DNA of 9,920 bases from Paracoccaceae bacterium (GCA_004566265.1 SPLB01000019.1:1-9920), one strand, 5' to 3'; positions 1 through 7,936 are shown, counted from the first letter of the stretch. Notes: generated from the sequence alone by a model not told the origin. Numbers and translations: made by a program.

Positions 1-1950
1 GTGTTCCTCGGCGTTGACCGGATCGAACCCGTCATTGCGCCGCTGGCGGCACCGGCGTTTGGTGGGCTTGGCCTTCTGGGTGCGGCGGGCGCAGGGGCAG
101 CGACGCTGATCGGTGGCGGTGGCGGTGGCGGCGACATCGACACGACCCCGCCCGAAGTGCAAGTAACGGCGGGCACGAAATCCGTGGGTGATGTCGTCAA
201 CGCAGAAGAACAAAGCAGCGGAACAGTGATCTCGGGCACCGGCGAAGTTGGCGCAACTGTGGCGCTGACCGTTGGCGGTGAGACCCAGACCACCACTGTG
301 GGCGAAGACGGCACTTGGTCTGTGACGTTTACTCCGACACAGATCAGCACTGGCGAATATTCGTCTGAAGTCACCATTGTCACAACGGACGCACAAGGCA
401 ACAGCACGACAACGACGGACACTTTGGTCGTCGACACCGAGACCTCGGCCAGCTTCGACGCGACACAGGCGGGCGACAACGTCGTGTCAGCAGCCGAGAT
501 GGCCGCTGGCGTCTCCCTGACGGGAACCGCAGAGGCAGGTGCCAGTGTGAACGTGACGGTCATGCCAGACGGCAACTCGACTGGCGTGGCCCGAACTGCA
601 GTCGCCGACGCAGACGGCAATTGGAGCGTCACTTATGAGCCAGGCAGCCTGCCCGAAGGCGAATACAACAGCACCCTGACACTAACCTCGACAGACCTTG
701 CCGGCAACGAGGCCACCGACACACAAAACCTGTATATCGACACCTTCGCAGGCGCACTTGAGCTTTCGGCTGTCAACGTCACAAACGACAATGACGCTCA
801 CCGCATGGATGGCGTCATCAACGACATCGAACGCGATGGCGGTGTAACAGTAACCGGTACAGCATCCGCAGGCGAAAAGGTCAACGTGTCCATCGGCACC
901 GCCTCTGGCACAGCAACGGCAGATGCAGACGGCAACTGGTCTTTCACTTTTGATGCCGCTGACATACCCGAGGGCAGCGGCACCCTGGACGTCACTGCAA
1001 CGATCTCAGACGATCTGGGCAATACCGCCTCTGATTCAGACACCGTGGGCTTTGATACCGAACTCACCAACTTTGCAAGCGGCGGCGTCAATGGCGGCAA
1101 TACCGTAAACCGGGCAGAGCTGAAACAGGGGTTTGATTTGACAGGCACCGTGGAGGCGGGCTCCTCCGTGATCGTCGAGATCAATGGCGTCAGCCGTGCG
1201 GCAACCGTCGACACCGACGGCAGCTGGGCTGTGACCTTTAACGCCGATGTACTCAGCGATTCAGATGCAGAACGTGACGCGTATGGCGAATACAGTGTCA
1301 CCCCCACCATCACCGCCACAGATGCAGCCGGAAACACAGCTGTCTTGTCACCAAGCACGCCACTGGGCATCACCATCGACACAGAAATTGACACACCGAA
1401 AATCACCGGAACAGGCACTGATGGCGACGACAACCTGACCAACATCAGCATCGGTGAGACCCCAGAGCAGAGCGTCACCGTCAACACTTTGCAAACGGAC
1501 GGCACAACACCGGAAGCAACCGCGACGGCGTTTAAGGTTGGCTCGAACACAACGATTGTGTTTGACGATGCCGTTGCGGATGGCACCAACCTTCTGGTGA
1601 CCAACGAGGACGCTGCAGGAAACAAGTCTTCGACATTGGTGATGTTCGAGGACAATGCGACTGAGACCAGCTTTGTGAACCACACCGGCGCAGCGGAGTT
1701 CAATATCGACACGCTGAACCTCGAGTTTGCGGATCAGGTCAACCTCACTTTGACCGAGGCCGACATCGACGCGCTGTCTGGCAACTCGGACACGCTGAAA
1801 ATCCGCGGCAATTCGGATGATACCGTGACGCTGACCGGGGCCACGAGCAGCGGCACCCAACAGGTAGATGGCGAGACCTTCGATGTCTATACCATCGGCA
1901 ACGATGGGACCACGCTCTTGGTCGAAGAAGACGTTCAGGTGGTCATCTAA
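1..1950 (+). CDS. Large repetitive Ig-like adhesin (BapA/LapA type), C-terminal part
   Basis: Partial gene: the frame is open at the left edge, and the GTG at base 1 has no visible ribosome binding site, so the true start is upstream. The visible 649 residues begin with a hydrophobic Ala/Gly-rich stretch (about 11-37) and seven glycines (38-44). Four bacterial Ig-like repeats of about 100 residues follow (roughly 47-146, 147-245, 246-353, 354-459). Each carries a D-G-x-W-x-V/F-T motif (Trp at 106, 208, 313, 409) and ends near (V/I/F)DT. Residues 460-649 form a non-repeat, Asp/Thr-rich tail with the look of a C-terminal type I secretion signal: LTEADIDALSG, then a short beta-rich end in VQVVI. 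The protein is acidic and has no cysteine, as expected for an exported surface protein. The family mediates surface attachment and biofilm formation. The next three genes encode the matching exporter, which makes this the likely substrate (inference). Confidence 0.85.
   Translation: MFLGVDRIEPVIAPLAAPAFGGLGLLGAAGAGAATLIGGGGGGGDIDTTPPEVQVTAGTKSVGDVVNAEEQSSGTVISGTGEVGATVALTVGGETQTTTVGEDGTWSVTFTPTQISTGEYSSEVTIVTTDAQGNSTTTTDTLVVDTETSASFDATQAGDNVVSAAEMAAGVSLTGTAEAGASVNVTVMPDGNSTGVARTAVADADGNWSVTYEPGSLPEGEYNSTLTLTSTDLAGNEATDTQNLYIDTFAGALELSAVNVTNDNDAHRMDGVINDIERDGGVTVTGTASAGEKVNVSIGTASGTATADADGNWSFTFDAADIPEGSGTLDVTATISDDLGNTASDSDTVGFDTELTNFASGGVNGGNTVNRAELKQGFDLTGTVEAGSSVIVEINGVSRAATVDTDGSWAVTFNADVLSDSDAERDAYGEYSVTPTITATDAAGNTAVLSPSTPLGITIDTEIDTPKITGTGTDGDDNLTNISIGETPEQSVTVNTLQTDGTTPEATATAFKVGSNTTIVFDDAVADGTNLLVTNEDAAGNKSSTLVMFEDNATETSFVNHTGAAEFNIDTLNLEFADQVNLTLTEADIDALSGNSDTLKIRGNSDDTVTLTGATSSGTQQVDGETFDVYTIGNDGTTLLVEEDVQVVI
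112..132 (+). repeat. In-frame GGTGGC tandem repeat coding a Gly7 linker
   Basis: Three and a half head-to-tail copies of the hexamer GGTGGC encode seven consecutive glycines between the hydrophobic N-terminal segment and the first Ig-like repeat of the adhesin. Because the unit is six bases, a change in copy number would alter linker length without breaking the frame. Whether copy number actually varies cannot be seen here. Confidence 0.6.
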
Positions 1951-1957
1951 GAAACAA

Positions 1958-1992
1958 GGCAGCGCTGGAGCGAGAACGCGTCCGACGCTGCC
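1958..1992 (+). promoter_or_regulatory. Intercistronic stem-loop between adhesin and exporter genes
   Basis: GGCAGCG (1958-1964) pairs with CGCTGCC (1986-1992). Inside it, GGAGCG (1967-1972) pairs with CGC-G-TCC (1977-1983, one bulged G) around an AGAA loop. The structure lies 8 bases after the adhesin stop. It is followed by CAACAAAACGG, not a T-tract, so it does not look like a simple rho-independent terminator. Two more symmetrical elements follow: the perfect palindrome AACGGATCCGTT (1999-2010) and CGCG-ATAG-CGCG (2014-2025). A plausible role is RNA processing or partial attenuation that lets adhesin and exporter be made in different amounts (inference). Confidence 0.5.
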
Positions 1993-2058
1993 CAACAAAA
2001 CGGATCCGTTCGGCGCGATAGCGCGACGAAATGGGCGTGGGGCACAAGGACGTTTGTT

Positions 2059-3354
2059 ATGATCCGGTTTCGGGTGGTTTCTGTTGTGGCGCTTTTTTGC
2101 GGGCTGACGGCTTGCAATATTGGTATGCCCGAAGGTCAAAGCCCCTCCCAGACTGCCGGACACAAGCCCCAGAGTTTTGCCCAAGCCCAAGACGGGCCGC
2201 AGTCTGAGGTTATTGCGACCCTGATGCGCCGTCACAGCCTGCTTGCCCCAGATACCCCGTACAGTGCAGTTGCGAACGCAGCGCTGAGTGGTCAGGCCCG
2301 TGCCAGCCAAGCAGAATTGACATCGGCAAAACTGCGTGCGCAGGCGAAATCCAAAAACTGGCTGCCGACGCTGACCCCCTCTGTCCGACTGACGGATCTG
2401 GGCGAGATGGTTGCGGGTATGCTGATTGATCAACTGCTGTTCGACAACGGCCGTCGCAAGGCTGAACGGGCCTTCGCCGCCGCCGATGTCGAAGTGGCAG
2501 CTGTGACCCTGTCTGAGGATATGAACGACCGGGTGGAAACAGCTCTTGGTCTTTATGTGACGGGCTTACGCGGCGATGAGAAAGCCTCTTATGCCTCCCG
2601 CGCGATCAAGACCATGACCGACTTTGAGCGTGTGGTGGTGGGCCGGGTGAACGGCGGGGTGTCGGATCGCTCGGACATCAATGTGGTGCAAAGCAAAATC
2701 TCCGGCATGGAAAGTACCATGGCCACCGCTCATGACGCAGCTGACACCTCACGCGCAGAGCTGCGTGCGATGACGGGCCGGGATTTTGACGCAGCACCCG
2801 GCCGTCTGGAACTGGCCCTGCCGCCGGATGGCAGCCAATATCTGTCGGTGCTGCGGGCCGAAGCCGAAGCAGAACGCGCCACTCAACAAGCCATTATGGA
2901 GCGAGCGGGTTACCTCCCGCAGGTGTCTGTTGGCGGAGAAGTGAACACCGAAGGCGCGGGCGTTGGCGCGTTGGTCAATCTGTCAGAACCACTGGGTCTG
3001 GGCACCCCGGCCGCCCTTCAGGCGATTGCGGCCAGCAAGGAAGCCGCCCGGCTGCAGGTGGGCGAAGCCGAAGAGACTGCCCGCCGCGATTATGCGCGCC
3101 AGATCCAACGACTGAAGTCTTTCCGCCGTCAGGAACAGGAGGCGTTGCAGCTGTCACGCGCCAGCCGAGAAACCTATCGGCTGTTCCGCGCCCAGTTTGA
3201 GGCGGGCCAACGCCCTGTCATGGATGTGATCCCGATCTACGAAGAGCTGGTAAAGCGCGAACAGGCATATATCGACGCAAAATACGAAGTTGTCCTAATC
3301 CAACTTTCTCTGGCTGCCTCTCTGGGGCTTTTGGCCGACGGAGATAAGATTTGA
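2059..3354 (+). CDS. TolC-family outer-membrane factor of type I secretion, predicted lipoprotein
   Basis: A 431-residue protein of the TolC/LapE outer-membrane efflux family, usual length for the family. It would form the trimeric outer-membrane and periplasmic channel of the exporter. The N-terminus is a signal peptide with a lipobox (LTAC, Cys19), so the mature protein is probably lipid-anchored; Asn at +2 fits outer-membrane sorting. The rest is mostly long, Ala/Glu/Arg-rich helix in two related halves, as in the duplicated OEP domain. Examples are the stretch around 130-240, with YVTGLRGDEKASYASRAI and SDINVVQSKISG, and that around 270-425, with a late hydrophobic ALGLY/SLAASLGLL-type helix. 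The ATG start is supported by AAGGA at 2046-2050, 8 bases upstream. The stop overlaps the TTG start of the ABC exporter by 4 bases, which implies translational coupling. The substrate is presumably the upstream adhesin. Confidence 0.85.
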   Translation: MIRFRVVSVVALFCGLTACNIGMPEGQSPSQTAGHKPQSFAQAQDGPQSEVIATLMRRHSLLAPDTPYSAVANAALSGQARASQAELTSAKLRAQAKSKNWLPTLTPSVRLTDLGEMVAGMLIDQLLFDNGRRKAERAFAAADVEVAAVTLSEDMNDRVETALGLYVTGLRGDEKASYASRAIKTMTDFERVVVGRVNGGVSDRSDINVVQSKISGMESTMATAHDAADTSRAELRAMTGRDFDAAPGRLELALPPDGSQYLSVLRAEAEAERATQQAIMERAGYLPQVSVGGEVNTEGAGVGALVNLSEPLGLGTPAALQAIAASKEAARLQVGEAEETARRDYARQIQRLKSFRRQEQEALQLSRASRETYRLFRAQFEAGQRPVMDVIPIYEELVKREQAYIDAKYEVVLIQLSLAASLGLLADGDKI

Positions 3355-5936
3355 CCGACCCTCGCAAGCCATCCAAAGCCCGTTCTGGCGCGGGCTCGAG
3401 CGGGGGGCGTGCGGGCAAGCATAGCCCAAACCCTTTGTCGCCCGAAGGGCGCAGCAGCCCTAATCTTGCGGCCTTGGAACACGATGCAAGGGCACAGGAT
3501 GCGTCCCCCATTCTCGCGCTTGAGAAATCGGAAAAAGCACCTAAAGATTACAGCATCGGGGCGAACGCTTCGGCCCCAAAAACAGCCGAGCAGGTCACGG
3601 GCGCAAAACTGGTTAGGCACACCGCACCAGTGCCGGACGCGTCAGCTTCAGACCGCAGCACCGGCCCCAAAATAACGCTGAACACGCCCCAGAAAGTCAC
3701 CGTGAAATCAAAACACCCGGCAAATCCGACAGCGATGATGCCCGACGCCAAAGCCCCCCGTCTGGCTCCGGTCCGTGATGTGCCTGTCGCGCCTGAGGCC
3801 ACGGACAGCACCGCCCCTGCCAAAATGACGCCGGAACAGATACGCCTCCGCGCCCGTGCAGAGATGCTGACCACGCTGGCAGCCCTTACAGGCGTCAATC
3901 TTGTGGCCCAAGATGTTGCTGAGCGTCTGCAATCTGCAGGTGCTGCCGCCCTGCGCCCAGAAACCATGGTAGATGCGCTGGCGGCCTCTGGTCTGAAAGC
4001 ACAGCTTGCCCAGAACGCAAAGCCCACCGCACGCAGTTGGCCTGCAATTGCAATGATGCAGGGCGGTCAACCTGTGCTGGTGTTGGAACAAACCAAAGCC
4101 GGGCTTGTGCTGTTTGACACCACCTGCCCTGACAACCGCGCCGAAGTACCAGTTGATGAGTTCATGCCTTATTTCGAGGGCTACGTTCTGTCGGCGCGCC
4201 TCTCATTGGCGCAACTGGCCCAACGACACACGCCTCAGTTGGATGGATCCCATTGGTTCTGGGGCGAATTTTCGCGCTTCCGCCGCCAAATCGCTGAGAT
4301 CATGCTGGGATCACTTGTCGCGAACGTTCTGGCTGTCTCGGTCGCGCTCTTTTCTCTTCAGGTGTACGACCGCGTTGTGCCGCACCAGTCAACAGCGACC
4401 CTGTGGGTTCTCGCGCTTGGGGCGTTGCTGGCGATTGGCCTTGAGGGACTGCTGAAAATCGCGCGCGCGCAGATCACTGATGCGGCTGGACGTCAGATCG
4501 ACATGATGGTGCAGCGCAAATTGATGCAGCGCCTTATTGGACTGCGCGCGGATAAAAAACCCCTGCCCCCGTCAGGGCTGTTTTCGGCCATGCGGGATTT
4601 TTCGTCTGTGCGGGAGTTCTTTACCTCTTCGACCCTGTCGACGCTCGCCGATGTGCCCTTTATTGCGGTTTTCCTCCTGCTGGTGGCTTCGATTGGGGGG
4701 CCGGTGGTCTGGGTGATCATGCTGGGCGGCCTGTTGATGCTTCTGCCGGGGTATTTCCTCCAGAAACGCATGATTGCTCTGACACGCCAGACACAAGGCG
4801 CCTCAACCAAGAGCGCGCGTCTGCTGCAAGAGGTGGTGAGCGAGCTGGAAACCATCAAAACGCAGCGCGGCGAAGACCGAATTTTGCGCCTGTGGGACGA
4901 GCTGAACCTGCTGTCCTCGCAAGCCTCGAACGGGCAGCGCAAACTGGCGAGCGCCCTAACGTACTGGTCGCAAGGCGTGCAGCAGGCGACCTATATTTGC
5001 GCGGTGATCCTTGGAACTTACATGGTATTTGCCGGAGAGTTTACTGTTGGCACCATTATCGCCACCGGCATTCTAACCTCGCGCACGTTGGCGCCGCTGA
5101 CACAATTCGCGGGTACGCTCGCCCGGTGGAGCAACGTGCGCGCCGCGCTTGAGGCACTTGACCAACTGGCTTCGGCCCCGCAAGAACGCGAAATAGGTCG
5201 TGCATATCTGCGTCGCGAGAAAATCGAAGGCAGATTTGAACTGCGGGACGTTGTGTTTCGTTACGAGAATGAAGGCGCGCCGATTGTGGATGTGGCTGCT
5301 GTGGCAGTGATACCGGGGCAGCGCATTGCGGTGCTGGGTATGAACGGGTCTGGCAAATCCACCCTTCTAAAGCTGCTTGCAGGCCTTTACGTAACGGAAA
5401 AAGGCCGGGTGATGCTGGATGGCACAGACATCAGCCAGATTGAACCGCGCGACCTGCGCCGCCATATTGGCTATCTGGGTCAAGACGTCCGCCTGTTCGC
5501 GGGCACCTTGCGTGACAACCTGAACCTCACGATGCTCGAGCGCGATGACGCGCGCCTTCTGGAGGCGCTGGATTTTGCGGGCCTCGGTGCCTTTGTCCGA
5601 GCCCACCCGCGCGGTTTGGATTTGCCGATCGGCGACAACGGTGCGGGCTTGTCCATCGGCCAGCGTCAGTCCATTGGTTGGGCACGTCTTTGGCTGCACG
5701 ACCCCTCTGTCGTGCTTCTGGATGAACCCACTGCGGCGCTCGACCAAACACTGGAGCGCACGTTGGTCAGCCGCTTGGAAGGTTGGCTGGGCAATCGCAC
5801 TGCGGTTATTGCCACTCACCGCATGCCCATTCTGTCGCTGACCAATCGCACCCTGATCCTGCAGGCTGGCCGAATGGTTGTTGACGGCCCGCGCGACAAG
5901 GTGCTGGCCCATTTGGATGCGGGGAACAAACCATGA
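3351..5936 (+). CDS. Type I secretion ABC exporter, LapB/BapB type with C39-like domain
   Basis: An 861-residue inner-membrane permease/ATPase that powers adhesin export. Residues 1-158 are a Pro/Ala/Ser/Lys-rich, probably disordered extension. Residues about 160-300 resemble the C39-peptidase-like domain, but the catalytic Cys is missing (RARAEMLTTLAALTG occupies its place), so it should bind substrate rather than cut it. Six membrane segments follow (about 315-338, 346-365, 432-452, 453-475, 545-563, 567-585). The nucleotide-binding domain has Walker A GMNGSGKS (663-670), Q-loop Gln711, signature LSIGQ (767-771, not the usual LSGGQ), Walker B VVLLDE (Asp791, Glu792) and switch His823. The TTG start overlaps the preceding stop (TTGA) and has GGAG about 7 bases upstream. 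A later start at Met159 would give a more typical length of about 700, but nothing upstream of it favours it. The end overlaps the fusion-protein gene by ATGA. Confidence 0.88.
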   Translation: MTDPRKPSKARSGAGSSGGRAGKHSPNPLSPEGRSSPNLAALEHDARAQDASPILALEKSEKAPKDYSIGANASAPKTAEQVTGAKLVRHTAPVPDASASDRSTGPKITLNTPQKVTVKSKHPANPTAMMPDAKAPRLAPVRDVPVAPEATDSTAPAKMTPEQIRLRARAEMLTTLAALTGVNLVAQDVAERLQSAGAAALRPETMVDALAASGLKAQLAQNAKPTARSWPAIAMMQGGQPVLVLEQTKAGLVLFDTTCPDNRAEVPVDEFMPYFEGYVLSARLSLAQLAQRHTPQLDGSHWFWGEFSRFRRQIAEIMLGSLVANVLAVSVALFSLQVYDRVVPHQSTATLWVLALGALLAIGLEGLLKIARAQITDAAGRQIDMMVQRKLMQRLIGLRADKKPLPPSGLFSAMRDFSSVREFFTSSTLSTLADVPFIAVFLLLVASIGGPVVWVIMLGGLLMLLPGYFLQKRMIALTRQTQGASTKSARLLQEVVSELETIKTQRGEDRILRLWDELNLLSSQASNGQRKLASALTYWSQGVQQATYICAVILGTYMVFAGEFTVGTIIATGILTSRTLAPLTQFAGTLARWSNVRAALEALDQLASAPQEREIGRAYLRREKIEGRFELRDVVFRYENEGAPIVDVAAVAVIPGQRIAVLGMNGSGKSTLLKLLAGLYVTEKGRVMLDGTDISQIEPRDLRRHIGYLGQDVRLFAGTLRDNLNLTMLERDDARLLEALDFAGLGAFVRAHPRGLDLPIGDNGAGLSIGQRQSIGWARLWLHDPSVVLLDEPTAALDQTLERTLVSRLEGWLGNRTAVIATHRMPILSLTNRTLILQAGRMVVDGPRDKVLAHLDAGNKP

Positions 5937-7117
5937 CGGACAGCTTCTCCCACACCGGGGAGATCGATTTCACCGAGACCACTAAAGCGTCCAGCCGGAT
6001 GATCTATCTGATCGCTTTCGTGCTAGTTGTTTTTCTTGGCTGGGCAGGATGGGCCTCGGTGGATGAGATCGTGCGCGGCGATGGGCAGGTTGTGTCCTCG
6101 TCCCGCGCGCAAATCGTCCAAAACCTCGAGGGCGGCATTCTCGCAGAGCTTTATGTGCGTCAGGGTGATGTGGTCCAAAAGGGTCAGGTGCTGGCCAAGC
6201 TGCAAGATACCAAATTCCGCGCTGCCTCGGACGATCTGCAAGACCAGATCGATGCGCTGGAGATCAAACAATACCGCGTTGAGGCCGAAATCAATGGCGA
6301 CTACGACTTCACCGTGCCAGACGATCTTGCGGGCCGTTCGCCCAGCATCCTTGCCTCTGAACAGGCGCTTTTAAAGGCGCGTCAGACAGATTACCAATCC
6401 CGCCGTGCTTCCGCGCTGGACATCCTGCGGCAATTGAAAAACGAACATTCCAACCTGCGGTCCCTTCACGAGCAGAAAATCGTTGCCCTTCTGGAGGTCA
6501 ATAATGCCAAAAAACGGGTCAGCGACGCGCAGGCGAAATACGACGAAATCGGCACTCAGGCCGAGCTGGGCTTGGCCGAGGATTACTCGGAGACCCTGCG
6601 CCAGTTGACTTCTCTGCGGCAGGAACAACGTGGTGCGCGCGACCAGCTTGAGCGCACGGTGATAACCTCGCCTCTGGCCGGGATCGTAAACAGCCTCGCC
6701 GTGACCACAATTGGCGGCGTGATCCGCCCCGGGGATGAAATCCTGGAGATCATTCCACTGGGGGAAGAGCTGTATGTTGAAGCCCGCGTGCGCCCCGAAG
6801 ACATAGCCAACGTGCAGCCCGGTCAGAACGTAACCATCAAGCTATCGGCCTATGATTACACCATCTATGGAACGTTGCGCGGCAAAGTCGATTTTGTATC
6901 AGCCGACACCTTTGACGACGAACGCGATGCCAACGCGCCGCCCTTTTACAAGGTGACGGTTCGGGTGGATCGTGCGGGGTTCTCAGAACGCCAGCGCCAG
7001 ATTGAAATCCGCCCCGGCATGCGTGCCACAGCCGAGCTGCACACGGGATCTAAAACAATTCTTCACTACCTTTTGAAGCCCTTGTATAAATCACGCGAAG
7101 CCCTGCGCGAGCGCTGA
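5933..7117 (+). CDS. HlyD/LapC-family membrane fusion protein of type I secretion
   Basis: A 394-residue periplasmic adaptor that links the ABC exporter in the inner membrane to the TolC-like channel. A short cytoplasmic tail (1-22) precedes one membrane anchor (23-43, rich in Val/Leu/Phe/Trp). A first lipoyl-like half follows, with QIVQNLEGGILAELYVRQGD and VVQKGQVLAKL. Next is a long helical hairpin, about 95-235, rich in Gln/Glu/Arg/Leu. The second lipoyl half contains the family signature around TSPLAGIV (245-252) and GGVIRPGDEILEIIP. A beta-barrel region ends the protein. Length and layout are typical of the family. ATG overlaps the exporter stop (ATGA), so its translation is coupled. It is the last gene of the operon and is followed closely by a strong hairpin terminator. 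Confidence 0.92.
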   Translation: MTDSFSHTGEIDFTETTKASSRMIYLIAFVLVVFLGWAGWASVDEIVRGDGQVVSSSRAQIVQNLEGGILAELYVRQGDVVQKGQVLAKLQDTKFRAASDDLQDQIDALEIKQYRVEAEINGDYDFTVPDDLAGRSPSILASEQALLKARQTDYQSRRASALDILRQLKNEHSNLRSLHEQKIVALLEVNNAKKRVSDAQAKYDEIGTQAELGLAEDYSETLRQLTSLRQEQRGARDQLERTVITSPLAGIVNSLAVTTIGGVIRPGDEILEIIPLGEELYVEARVRPEDIANVQPGQNVTIKLSAYDYTIYGTLRGKVDFVSADTFDDERDANAPPFYKVTVRVDRAGFSERQRQIEIRPGMRATAELHTGSKTILHYLLKPLYKSREALRER

Positions 7118-7137
7118 TCCCTGCCATTTTTCACGGA

Positions 7138-7176
7138 AAAAGCACCGCCCAAAAGAAGCGGAGCTTTTGCTTTTTT
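7138..7176 (+). terminator. Rho-independent terminator, probably bidirectional
   Basis: AAAAGC (7138-7143) pairs with GCTTTT (7163-7168), and CCGC (7145-7148) pairs with GCGG (7158-7161). One A-A mismatch lies between the two helices, and the loop has 9 bases. On the + strand GCTTTTTT follows directly, ending the exporter operon 21 bases after its stop. Read on the - strand, the same hairpin ends in GCTTTTT, so it can also terminate the convergent protease gene, whose stop is at 7229. Confidence 0.75.
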
Positions 7177-7228
7177 GGACGCGTTCACAGAGTGGCAGCA
7201 CAGTATTCTGGTGGCCGCGTGCCTTGGC

Positions 7229-7936
7229 CTAGCTCGCGCTGCGCATCATGTGTTGTAGCTTGCTGTCCAAAGCGGTGCCAATCGAGACCCGCCGATGACC
7301 CATCGCCGCCTTTGATGAAATCACCGAAATAATCTTGGGCGGGCGTCCCGGCCGCACGTGCAGTACTGGTGCACCCGACGCCCCGAAGTCCACCTTGCAG
7401 GTCATCACCAAGGTGCGTGTCTGACGCGAGAGTACCTCGCAACCCACCTCGCGATTGGGGCGCGTAGCATTTGTGTAGCTGTAGGACAGCACATCCACTG
7501 CGTCCCCACGCACCGCACCGCCCGACATCGAAAACGGTTTGATATGACTGCTGCTGATCGGGCGAAGCAACCGCAGAACAGCGATGTCGTTCCCCAATTG
7601 GGCCTGTCCTCTCTGGCGGTGCACATAATCCGGATGTATCACCGCTTTTGTCGCTATGCGGGCCGCTTTGGCGTGGCGTCCGTCCAAGCCGGCCTCAAAG
7701 CGAATATTCCGTGCCTCGATGCGTTGACCGGTCCGAGCATCAAACATGCAATGCGCCGCAGTTAGAACGAGGTTCGGCGCGATCAAAGCCCCCGTGCACA
7801 TGTATCTGCCAGATATGTTCAAGCGTCCAACAGCTTCCCACCCAGGCAGCGATTGTGCGTGGCGGTCTCCCGCCAGCACGCTGTCAGTCATGCCGAGGGA
7901 AAGGCAAGCCACGGCAACAGCAAGCAACTTTTTCAT
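7229..7936 (-). CDS. Exported trypsin-like (S1 fold) serine protease
   Basis: A 235-residue secreted protease. Residues 1-22 form a clear signal peptide (MKKLLAVAVACLSLG then a VLA cleavage site). The catalytic triad can be read as His62 in LTAAHC, Asp117 in NDIAVLRL and Ser187 in GASGAPV. Cys47/Cys63 and Cys166/Cys180 are placed for the usual disulfides. The residue six before the catalytic Ser is Lys181 and not Asp, so true trypsin specificity for Arg/Lys is unlikely; the active-site motif is closer to the V8/glutamyl-type variants of the fold. The ATG at 7936 is preferred over the ATG at 7948 (239 residues, adding MEWI). GGAG lies 6 bases before 7936, while the upstream ATG has only a poorly spaced GGGA. 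The gene converges on the secretion operon. A role in processing the adhesin is conceivable but unsupported. Confidence 0.85.
   Translation of the reverse strand: MKKLLAVAVACLSLGMTDSVLAGDRHAQSLPGWEAVGRLNISGRYMCTGALIAPNLVLTAAHCMFDARTGQRIEARNIRFEAGLDGRHAKAARIATKAVIHPDYVHRQRGQAQLGNDIAVLRLLRPISSSHIKPFSMSGGAVRGDAVDVLSYSYTNATRPNREVGCEVLSRQTRTLVMTCKVDFGASGAPVLHVRPGRPPKIISVISSKAAMGHRRVSIGTALDSKLQHMMRSAS

Noticed and set aside
798..1712. 304-codon open frame on the - strand
   Set aside because: It lies wholly inside the adhesin gene in antisense and has no domain or ribosome binding site. It arises from the biased composition of the Ig repeats.
1348..2433. 361-codon open frame on the - strand spanning the adhesin end and the TolC-like gene
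   Set aside because: Its product is rich in Arg, Cys and His with no recognisable fold, and it runs antisense through two well-supported genes.
3548..4027. 159-codon - strand frame opposite the exporter's N-terminal extension
   Set aside because: I considered it as an alternative to the extension. The + frame has a ribosome binding site and coupling to the upstream stop; this one shows no family features.
7358..7765. 135-codon + strand frame opposite the protease
   Set aside because: The - strand frame has a signal peptide and full catalytic triad; this is its shadow.
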